The notes under the pieces: generated by a model | What the model saw: the letters and a program-made list of their open reading frames with translations, nothing else | Databases searched by the model: none | Told to the model about the DNA's origin: nothing | Position numbers and translations under genes: made by a program | Shown here: positions 1 through 10,200 of the stretch, in pieces | How the letters are laid out: each line of letters starts with the position of its first letter | Numbering within the stretch: position 1 is the stretch's first letter | Source: Candidatus Cloacimonadota bacterium | GTDB lineage: Bacteria; Cloacimonadota; Cloacimonadia; Cloacimonadales; JAOZMQ01 | NCBI GenBank assembly: GCA_029934195.1 | Contig: JAOZMQ010000029.1 | Location: 1-13,005 of the forward strand | Length of the DNA stretch: 13,005 nt | Direction of reading: 5' to 3'

Positions 1-1
1 A

Positions 2-982
2 GGTGCTGCTGTTGAACTTCCTATAACTATTCCACTTCAAACAGGGTGGAATATCATGGGTTATCCAGCTACAGAACCACAAGTTGCGATGGATATTCTT
101 CAACCTTTGATTGATGCTGGACAACTTGTGAAAGTGCAAGATGAAACAGGTGCGGCAATTGAGTATCTTGGTTATCCAATTAATCTTTGGGTTGATAATA
201 TTGGTGATTTTTTACCAAGTGAAGGTTATCAGATTAAAGTCAATGAAGATACTGAATTAATTATTAATACTCCTCTCGCAACTGATATCGCTTTTGAAAT
301 TCCTGAAACAATTGAGACAGAACATTTCAGTCTTTCATTTGATGGAAATCCTTTTGAAGCTATGAATGTTTATATTTCAGCAGTAAATTTAGAAAATACC
401 GAGTTGGAAGAAAATGATGAAATTGGTGTTTTCGATGGTGATTTATGTGTTGGAGCTATTTTGATTACGGACCCAAATGCAGATTATTTTGAATTAAGAG
501 CTTCTCATAATGATGAAACTTCTTCAAATATTAATGGTTTTGTAAATGGCAACGAAATGATATTCAAAGTATGGGATTTCAGTGAAAATACAGAATTTGA
601 TACTGATATTAATTATCAGTCTGGATACAATGTTTTCCAATCAAATGAGACAGCAATTGTTACAATTGATGTAGTTCTTGGAGCAAATCCGAATAATGTT
701 TCTTATAAAACGGAAATGCTTGGAAATTATCCAAACCCATTTAATCCATCAACAACAATACAATTTACTCTCAAAAATGATGATATTGTTAAATTTGAAA
801 TTTATAATCTTCTTGGGCAAAAAATTAGAACTATTTCAGATAAATCATACAATGCAGGAATAAATAAAGTTATGTGGCATGGTTTAGATGATTATAACAA
901 TAATGTATCAAGTGGTATATATTTCTATAAAATGATAACTAACCAATATTCTTCAACAGGAAAAATGATTCTGATGAAGTAA
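2..982 (+). CDS. Secreted modular protein with T9SS type A sorting tail (5' end missing)
   Basis: The frame is open from base 2 and ends with TAA at 980-982, giving 326 codons. The ATG at 56 is unlikely to be the start, because coding sequence of the same character (PLQTGWNIMGYP) runs through it. Segments: residues ~1-85, a GWN-x-x-GYP segment with IGDFLPSEGYQIKV, a type I associate with FCB-group surface proteins; residues ~108-230, one copy of module A (GNPFEAMN, DEIGVFDGDLCVGA, NGFVNGNEMIFKVWD), the same module repeated in the downstream giant gene; residues ~234-326, a C-terminal sorting domain with NYPNPFNPSTTIQF, FEIYNLLGQKIRTI and SSGIYFYKM, ending STGKMILMK. That tail is typical of the Por/T9SS type A family, which directs proteins across the outer membrane and is usually cleaved on export. 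The tail is richer in Lys than the rest. Its binding partner or enzymatic role cannot be told from this fragment. Confidence 0.9.
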   Translation, partial: GAAVELPITIPLQTGWNIMGYPATEPQVAMDILQPLIDAGQLVKVQDETGAAIEYLGYPINLWVDNIGDFLPSEGYQIKVNEDTELIINTPLATDIAFEIPETIETEHFSLSFDGNPFEAMNVYISAVNLENTELEENDEIGVFDGDLCVGAILITDPNADYFELRASHNDETSSNINGFVNGNEMIFKVWDFSENTEFDTDINYQSGYNVFQSNETAIVTIDVVLGANPNNVSYKTEMLGNYPNPFNPSTTIQFTLKNDDIVKFEIYNLLGQKIRTISDKSYNAGINKVMWHGLDDYNNNVSSGIYFYKMITNQYSSTGKMILMK

Positions 983-993
983 TTTTCATAATT

Positions 994-1032
994 TAGCGTT
1001 ACTCTGCAATTTAGTGGAGTAACGCTATTTCT
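994..1032 (+). terminator. Rho-independent-type terminator after the first gene
   Basis: A perfect 11-bp inverted repeat (TAGCGTTACTC at 994-1004 and GAGTAACGCTA at 1017-1027) encloses a 12-base loop and is followed by TTTCTT. It starts 12 bases after the TAA of the upstream gene. This position and structure fit an intrinsic terminator, so the two genes are probably separate transcription units. The U-tract is short and interrupted, so termination may be incomplete. Confidence 0.75.
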
Positions 1033-1042
1033 TCACTGATAG

Positions 1043-1102
1043 AATCTTATCTGAGAAATTTCCGCTTATTATATCTCATAAAGGAGTTTCTCAGAGAAGA
1101 TT
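1043..1102. repeat. Imperfect 16-bp inverted repeat in the intergenic region
   Basis: The arm at 1043-1058 (AATCTTATCTGAGAAA) pairs with 1087-1102 (TTTCTCAGAGAAGATT) with a single mismatch (A1049 against G1096). The loop is 28 bases. Weaker pairing with G-T wobbles extends the outer stem to about 1037/1108. It lies between the terminator and the start of the giant gene. It could be a second or reverse-direction terminator, a 5' leader structure, or a dyad operator; the sequence does not decide between these. Confidence 0.6.
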
Positions 1103-1161
1103 TTATTAGTACTGGTTTGAAAATTCAAATCATAAAAAGTTTTAAAAAAAAGAAAAAAAGC

Positions 1162-1167
1162 GAGGAA
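1162..1167 (+). promoter_or_regulatory. Ribosome binding site of the giant gene
   Basis: GAGGAA lies five bases before the ATG at 1173 and matches a Shine-Dalgarno core well. It fixes the start together with an in-frame TAA at 1143-1145; the ATG at 1173 is the first ATG after that stop. An A-rich run (1144-1159) precedes it, which should keep the ribosome landing site unstructured. Classical Bacteroidota genes usually lack such a site, so this mildly favours another FCB lineage. Confidence 0.8.
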
Positions 1168-1172
1168 GTAAA

Positions 1173-1241
1173 ATGAAAAACAAAAGAAACGTTCTCTTAG
1201 TTTTTGCTTTATTAGTCATTTCTTCACTATTGTTTTCCGCT
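1173..1241 (+). other. Sec signal peptide of the giant protein
   Basis: The N-terminus has a basic start (MKNKRN), a hydrophobic core (VLLVFALLVISSLLF) and then small residues (SASG), which is a standard Sec signal peptide. Cleavage is most plausible after A23, S24 or G25; the exact site cannot be fixed by eye. No lipobox cysteine is present, so a lipoprotein is unlikely. The four basic residues here are half as many as in the following ~2,680 residues. Confidence 0.85.
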
Positions 1242-4200
1242 TCAGGAATTAATCGTGATGAACACTTTATTCCGATTTATCAGAATAACCCAATTACACC
1301 TATGACAATCTATGTTACAGAAGCATTGATTGATGGAGTAAATATTGGTGCAGATGATGAAATTGGAATTTTTGACGGAGATAATTGTGTTGCTTCAGCT
1401 GTATTAACAGGTGAAATTATTAATTATGTAGCAATTTCGGTTTCTGCTGATGATCCTGACACTCCGGAATTAGAAGGATTTATTGAAGGTAATTCTATCA
1501 TTTTCAAATTATGGAATTCTACTACTTCTATGGAAATTATCGATGTTGCAGTAACTTATCAATCCGGCGGTAATATCTTTTTACCTAATGAAACTGCCAG
1601 TGTTGCATTATCTGGTACTTCACCGGGAGAAAATCACGCTCCAATGGCAGATGCAGGTGAAGACCAATCAGTCGAAATCAATGAATTGGTAACGTTAGAC
1701 GGATCGGGATCTTATGATGAAGATGGAGATGAAATTACTTTCCTTTGGACTCCTCCTGTATCAATTACTTTAAATGACAATACTTCTGAAAATCCAACAT
1801 TTACAGCTCCTGTTGTTTTAGAAGATACTGACTATGAATTTGTTTTAATTGTTAATGACGGGGAACTAAACTCAGCTCCTGATGCAGTAATTATCACGGT
1901 TATTGCTCCAAATCAAGCTCCAGTTGCAGATGCTGGCGAAGATCAAGCAGTAAATGAAGGAGACTTTGTTAGTTTAGATGGTTCAGATTCCTTTGATCCG
2001 GATGGAGATAATCTCACTTATTTATGGACAGCCCCAGAAGGAATTACTTTAGATGATAATACTTCCATAACACCTGGATTTACAGCACCTGAAGTATTAG
2101 AAGATACAGAATATGTTTTTTCTCTTGTTGTAAATGATGGTGAATTTAATTCAAATATTGATGAAGTAGTTATAAATGTATTAAATATAATAATTCCTCT
2201 TCCTCCAGTTGCAGATGCTGGTAATAATCAAATTGTAAATGAATTTGCAATTGTAACACTTGATGCCTCAGCTTCTTATGATCCTAATGGTGACGCTATC
2301 ACATTTATTTGGACAGCTCCTGCTGGTATTGTCTTAGATGATGTGACATCTGTGAACCCAACTTTTACAGCTCCTGATGTTGAAGATTCTGAGCAGTTTG
2401 TTATTGAACTTGAAGTAAGTGATGGCGATTTGACTGATACAGATTCCGTTATTATTACTGTAAACAATGAGAATCATTTTGTTCCGGTTTATTCTGGATC
2501 ACCTATAAATCCTATGAATTTTTATGTTACTCAAGCAATTATTGATGGTAATAATATGGTTCAAGGAGACGAAATTGGTATTTTTGATGGGGAACTCTGT
2601 GTTGGTGCTGGTGTACTTGATGGACAGATTGTTAGCAATTTTGCTATGGTTGCATCAGCGGATGACCCTGTTACTCCTGAAATTGATGGTTTTATTGCTG
2701 GAAATAATATTATATTTAAATTGTGGGATTCAGCAAATAGTATTGAAGTTACTGATATTTCGGTTACTATTCAATCTGGCAATACAACTTTTACACCCTC
2801 TGGAACTTCTGTTGTAGCTCTTGCCGGTACAACTCCCGGAGGAAATCATCCGCCTATTGCAAATGCCGGCGATGATCAAACAGTGATTGAAGAAGAAATA
2901 GTTCAACTTGATGGATCAGATTCTTATGATCCTGATGGTGATAATCTTACTTTCTTATGGACAGCTCCTGAAGGTATTACCCTTGTAAATCCTACGACTG
3001 CTAATCCTATTTTTACTGCTCCACAGGTTGATGAAGATACTGATTACGAATTTATTCTTGTTGTAAATGACGGAGAAATGAATTCAAGTCCCGATGCAGT
3101 AATCATAACAGTTGAAAACTATATCATAAATATTGCTCCTGTTTCAGATGCTGGCGAAGATCAAGAAGTAAATGAAGGAATTCTTGTAAGTTTAGACGGC
3201 TCTGGTTCTTACGATCCTAATGGTGATAATCTAACTTTTTTATGGACAGCTCCAGAAGGTATTACTCTTAATAATAGTACATCTATTACGCCATCATTCA
3301 CAGCTCCTTTAGTTGATGAAAATACAGAATATCTTTTTTCTTTAGAAGTTTCAGATGGTGAACTTAATGATACTGATGAAGTTATTATAAATGTTTTAAA
3401 TGTTACTACTCCTCAAGCACCTATAGCAGATGCTGGTGTAAATCAAATAGTTTTTGAAACTGATTTGGTAACTCTTGATGGATCTGCTTCTTATGATCCT
3501 GAAGGGGAAACACTTGCTTATTTGTGGACAGCTCCATCGGATATTACTCTTTCGGATCCTGCTGTTGTTAACCCAACCTTTATTGCTCCGGAAGTTGGAG
3601 AAGATACAAATTATACAATTATTCTTTCTGTTTTTGACGGTACTCTTTGGTCAGAAGAAGATGAAGTAATAATTACAGTTCAAGATATTCCACAACAAGC
3701 ACATTTCTCAACAATATGGTCTGGTAATCCATACCAAGCAATGAACATTTATGTCACGAGTGCAATTTTAGACGGGCAAGATTTAGACCTTAATGATGAA
3801 ATTGGTGTTTATGATAATGGAAATTGTGTCGGTTTAATTATCTTAACTGAGCCAATTGGCGATTATGTCACATTTGTTGCTTCTGCTGATGATCCATCAA
3901 CTCCGGAAGTGGACGGATTTATTTCAGGTAATGATGTTCTTTTTAGATTATGGGATTATGATAACCAAATAGAAATTTCAGACGTTACCACTGTTTTCCA
4001 ACAAGGAAGTGTTTTTGCTCCAATGGGAATGTCAGTCGTTTCTCTTAATGCAGCCACACCAGGGCAAAATCATGCACCTGTTGCAGATGCAGGAGACAAT
4101 CAATCAGTTGCTATTGAGGAAGTTGTTCAATTAGATGGTTCTGCTTCCTACGATCCTGATGGTGATGTTATTACTTATTTATGGACAGCACCGGAAGGAA

Positions 4201-7200
4201 TTACTCTTGATGATCCTACTTCTGTTACACCTACATTTACAGCTCCAAATGTTATAAATAATGAAGAATTCCAAATAACTCTTGTCGTTAATGATGGCGA
4301 GTTCAATTCATCACCAGATGCTGTTATAATTACTGTATTGAGTGGAAATACTCCTCCGGTAGCGGATGCAGGTGAAGATCAAACTGTTTATGAAAACTCA
4401 TTGGTAACACTTGATGGTTCAGCTTCTTATGACCCTGATTCTGATGAGATAACCTATTTGTGGACAGCTCCATTTGGTATTTCTTTAGATGATAATACTT
4501 CTATAAATCCAACCTTTACAGCTCCTGAACTTGAGGAAGATACAGACTTTACTTTCTCACTTATTGTTAATGATGGTGAAGACAATTCAATCGCCGATGA
4601 AGTAATAATAACAGTTCAAAATAGCAATCAACATTTTATGACAATTTGGTCTGGAAATCCTTACCAACCAATGAATATTTATATCACAGCTGCAACTATT
4701 GATGGTTTAAATGCAACCACTGATGATGAAATTGCAGTTTTTGATGGTACAAATTGTGTTGGTGTTTATATACTTGAAGAAGAAATTAGTTCTTATGTTT
4801 CTTTTATTGCCAGTGCAGATGATCCATCAACTCCTGATATTGATGGATTTATTGCCGGGAATGAAATGACTTTCCAATTGTGGGATGCAAGTGAAGTTAT
4901 TGTTGTTGGTAATGTAATAGCAACTAATCAGAGTGGTGATTCTGTATTTACTCCTTTAGGAACAGGAACATTTGCTCTTGTTGGAACAAATACTGGATTT
5001 AATCAATCACCTATAGCAAATGCAGGAGAAGATCAATCTGTAGATGTTGGTGATTTGGTTCAACTTGACGGTTCGGCTTCTTATGATCCAGATGGAGATG
5101 TTATTACTTTCTTATGGACAGCTCCTATTGAAATTACGCTTGACGATCCAACAGCAGAAATGCCAACTTTTACAGCTCCTAATGTTATTGAAAATACTCC
5201 ATTTGAGATTTCTCTTGTTGTAAATGATGGTGAATTTAACTCAGCACCGGATGCAGTTACAATTCTAATAAATATTACAAATACTCCTCCGGTAGCGGAT
5301 GCAGGTGAAGATCAAACGGTTTATGAAAACTCATTGGTAACACTTGATGGTTCAGCTTCTTATGACCCTGATTCTGATGAGATAACCTATTTGTGGACAG
5401 CTCCATTTGGTATTTCTTTAGATGATAATACTTCTATAAATCCAACCTTTACAGCTCCTGAACTTGAGGAAGATACAGACTTTACTTTCTCACTTATTGT
5501 TAATGATGGTGAAGACAATTCAATCGCCGATGAAGTAATAATAACAGTTCAAAATAGCAATCAACATTTTATGACAATTTGGTCTGGAAATCCTTACCAA
5601 CCAATGAATATTTATATCACAGCTGCAACTATTGATGGTTTAAATGCAACCACTGATGATGAAATTGCAGTTTTTGATGGTACAAATTGTGTTGGTGTTT
5701 ATATACTTGAAGAAGAAATTAGTTCTTATGTTTCTTTTATTGCCAGTGCAGATGATCCATCAACTCCTGATATTGATGGATTTATTGCCGGGAATGAAAT
5801 GACTTTCCAATTGTGGGATGCAAGTGAAGTTATTGTTGTTGGTAATGTAATAGCAACTAATCAGAGTGGTGATTCTGTATTTACTCCTTTAGGAACAGGA
5901 ACATTTGCTCTTGTTGGAACAAATACTGGATTTAATCAATCACCTATAGCAAATGCAGGAGAAGATCAATCTGTAGATGTTGGTGATTTGGTTCAACTTG
6001 ACGGTTCGGCTTCTTATGATCCAGATGGAGATGTTATTACTTTCTTATGGACAGCTCCTATTGAAATTACGCTTGACGATCCAACAGCAGAAATGCCAAC
6101 TTTTACAGCTCCTAATGTTATTGAAAATACTCCATTTGAGATTTCTCTTGTTGTAAATGATGGTGAATTTAACTCAGCACCGGATGCAGTTACAATTCTA
6201 ATAAATATTACAAATACTCCTCCGGTAGCGGATGCAGGTATTCCACAAACAGTAAATGAAAATATTGAAGTTACTCTTGATGGCTCCGGTTCATACGATC
6301 CAAATGGTGATGAAATTACTTACTTATGGACTATTCCGGAAGGCATTGAAGTAGATGATAATACATCTATGACTCCGGTATTTATAGCACCGGAAGTTAG
6401 TGAAGATACAGAATATACCTTTTCTTTAATTGTAAATGATGGTGAATTTAATTCAGACCCATCAGAAGTTGTTGTTTTAGTTCAAAATATTGAAACACAT
6501 TTTATTACTGTATTTCAAGGAAATCCATACCAAGCAATGAACTTTTATGTAACAAGTGCTTTAATAGATGGAAATCCGGTTGAAAGTGATGATGAAATTG
6601 CAGTTTTTGATGGAGAAAATTGCGTTGGTTTAATACATCTTGAAGAAGAAATTAGCTCTTATGTAACTTTTGCAGCTTCTGCAGATGATCCATCTACTCC
6701 TGATATTGATGGATTTATTGCAGGAAATGAAATAAATTTCAAATTGTGGGATGAATCTCAACAATTAGAAATCAATGATGTTTCCATAACTTTCCAATCT
6801 GGTAATGAAGTTTTTACTCCACTTGGAACTGCAAGTGTTGCACTAAATTCTACTTCTCCCGGACAGAATCATGCTCCTGTTGCTTTAGCAGGAGAAGATC
6901 AGACATTTGAAATAGGGGAGACGGTTCAACTTGATGGTTCAGCTTCGTATGATCCTGATGGAGATGAAATTACATATTTGTGGACTGCACCTGAAGGAAT
7001 AGTTTTAGATGATCCTACATCTGCTACACCTACTTTTGAAGCTCCTTTTGTTCCATTAAATACAGACTTTGAAATTGTACTTGTTGTATCTGATGGAGAG
7101 TTAAATTCTAATGAAGATGCTGTTGTAATAACTGTAATAGTTGGCAACACACCACCTGTTGCAGATGCGGGAAATCCACAAACAGTCTTTGAATCTATTG

Positions 7201-10200
7201 AAGTAACTCTCGATGGTTCAGCTTCTTATGATCCAGATGGTGATATTTTAACATATCAATGGACAGCGCCAATTGGAATTGAACTTGATGATGCAACATC
7301 TGTTACACCAAGTTTTATTGCTCCACAGGTGGATGATTCAGAAGATTATGAATTTTCGTTAATTGTCTTTGATGGAGATTTATATTCTGAGATTTCTAGT
7401 GTTATTATTACAGTAGAGAATCTTGATCAACATTTTGTTCTTTCTTATATTGGGAATCCTTATCAGCCGATGAATTTTTATGTGACAGCTGCTACAATTG
7501 ATGGACTGAATATGATTGAAGGTGATGAAATCGCTCTATTTGATAATGAAATATGTGTTGGTCATGCAATTCTTACCGAAGAAATTATTACAGATGATGC
7601 TTTGTCGATGATTGCTTCTGCCGATGATCCTTCTACTCCAGAAATAGATGGATTTATTACCGGAAATAACATAATCTTTAAATTATGGGATGCTGATGAG
7701 GAAATTGAAATTGATGACATTTCCGTTACATTCCAATCTGGTTCCCAAACATATTCTCCTCTTGCAACATCAGTTGTTGCACTAAATGGTACAACTCCCG
7801 GACAAAATCATGCACCGATTGCAGATGCAGGTGAAGATCAGACCGTAAATATTGGTGATTTTGTACAACTTGACGGTTCAAATTCTTATGATCCTGATGG
7901 CGATAACCTAACTTATCAATGGATTGCACCGGAAGAAATTACACTTGATGATCCAACTTCTGAAACTCCAACTTTCACTGCTCCATTAGTTCCTGCTAAT
8001 GAAGAATTTGCAATTACACTCAGTGTTTTTGATGGAGAACTATATTCAGAATTAGATGCTGTATTAATTACAATTATTATAGAAAATAATCCTCCGGTTG
8101 CAAATGCAGGTGAAGATCAGGAAGTGATTGAAAATACTCTTGTCACTCTCGATGGATCAGCTTCTTATGACCCTGATGGTAATGAAATATCATATCTTTG
8201 GACAGCTCCAGAGGGAATAATTTTGGATGATGTAACAGCAATTAATCCAACATTTATTGCTCCTGAAAATACTGAAGTTTCTGAATATTTATTCTCTCTT
8301 ATTGTAAATGATGGAGAATTTGATTCAGAAATAGATACAGTTCTTATAACAGTTTTAAATTCAACTTCTCATTTTTCTGTAATTTATTCAGGAAATCCAT
8401 ATCAAGCAATGAACTTCTATGTTACAAGTGCTGTTCTTGATGGAAGTAATCTTGGAGAAAATGATGAGATTGCTATATTTGATGGAGAAAATTGTGTTGG
8501 CTTTGGAATTCTTACAGGGGAAATTAGTAATTTTATTACTATTGTAGCTTCTGCAGATGATCCAATTACTCCAGACATTGATGGATTTATTGAAGGAAAT
8601 GATATTAGTTTCAAGCTATGGAATTCCTTGAATGAAGAAGAGATTGATGATGTTACAATTACTTATCAATCTGGGAGCGAGGTTTTCACACCTCTTGGAA
8701 CAGCAGTTGTTGCCCTAAATGGTGCAACTGCCGGTCAGAATCATGCTCCTGTTGCAAATGCAGGGGATAATCAAATAGTTGCGATTGATGATTTGGTACA
8801 ATTAGATGGTTCAGCATCTTATGATCCTGATGGTGATGCATTGACATATTTGTGGACTGCTCCAGAAGGTATTATACTTGATGATGTATCTTCTGTCTCA
8901 CCAACTTTTACAGCTCCAATGGTTTTGGTTGAAACAGAGTTCCAGGTAACTCTTGTTGTAAATGATGGAGAAATCGATTCTGAAATTGATGCTGTTTTAA
9001 TAACAGTTTTACCTGAAAATACCGCTCCGATAGCTGATGCAGGTGAAGATCAAAACGTTTTTGAAAATGATGTTGTTCTTTTAGACGGTTCTGCTTCTTA
9101 CGATCCTCAGAACGATGAACTTACTTATGAATGGACAGTTCCAGAAGGAATTGAATTGGATGATAATACATCTATTACTCCATCTTTTATTGCTCCTCAA
9201 GTAGAAGAAAATACAGAATTTCAAATTGTACTTATTGTAAATGATGGAGAATATAATTCAGAACCATCTGAAGTTATAATTACAGTACAAAAGATAAATT
9301 CTCCACCAGTAGCTACAGATGATAATTATGAATTATCTGAAGATTCTATGCAAAGTATTACTCTTTATGGTATTGATGAAGAAGATAATAATTTGATTTT
9401 TGAAATTATATCTCCTCCTCTTCATGGTTCTATTACAACTACAAGAGCCTTAGATGTAGTTATTTATACACCGGATGAAAATTATTTTGGAACAGATTCT
9501 TTACAATTCAAAGTTATTGATAGCGGAGATTTATTTGATATTGGAACTATTAATCTTAATGTTCTTCCAATAAATGATCAACCAATAATTAGTATTGAGA
9601 ACTCACATATTTATGTAGATCAAAATTCTGCTGTTGAAGTAATTGTCAGTTTTAACGATCTTGCAGATGGGGTTTTTGCTTCTGATTTAGAAATGCAATT
9701 TGTTTATGATCCTAATTTTGGTGAAATAAGTGGTGATTATGTAACTGGAATATTTACATATACACCAAATCCTTATTTTGTAGGTGAAGATAATATTATT
9801 GTTATTGCTCAAGAAACTAATGGTACAGAAATGTTAGCTTCAGACGAATTACCAATTCAATTTGAAATTGTTCTTACAAATGAACCACCTGTTGCCTTGG
9901 ATCAAACAGAATATATTGATGAAGATGAAAATATCATTTTCCTCTTAAATGCTTATGATGATCATGATGATATTTCTGAAATGGAATACCTTATTATAGA
10001 TGCTCCACAGCATGCAGATTCTTTTGAAATAAGTGGTAATCAAATCACCTATCAACCTGAAGCTGATTGGTTTGGAACAGAAGAATTTACGTTCCAAGTT
10101 ATTGATACAGGTTTGTTAGAATCAAATATTGCTACAATAAATATAGTTGTTGCTCCTGTAAATGATGTACCTATTGCTGAATCTGCAATAATCGAGACAG

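Noticed and set aside
56..58. ATG at 56 as the start of the first gene
   Set aside because: The frame is open to the window edge and the sequence before the ATG reads as the same protein (PLQTGWNI before MGYP), so the true start lies upstream of the window.
1117..1145. A promoter for the giant gene (TTGAAA at 1117-1122 with TTTTAA at 1140-1145)
   Set aside because: The -35-like box is good but the -10-like box matches poorly in an AT-rich region, and no clear Bacteroidota-type TAnnTTTG box is seen. Not strong enough to list.
2276..2467. Short reverse-strand open frames at 2276-2467, 6926-7150, 8417-8614 and 11747-11977
   Set aside because: They fall opposite recurring parts of the A or PKD modules, share similar translations because the repeats are similar, and lie fully inside the giant coding frame. 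They are shadows of repeat sequence.
2524..2817. Leu-rich + strand frames at 2524-2817 and 3475-3669 as small membrane proteins
   Set aside because: They are shifted frames of module A2 and of PKD module B6. The Leu/Ile richness comes from reading the repeats' Asp and Val codons out of frame, and there is no ribosome binding site evidence.
4346..6239. The repeated segment as a CRISPR array or transposon
   Set aside because: The repeats are long, in-frame coding units with no spacers, no terminal inverted repeats and no transposase; they are protein domain repeats.
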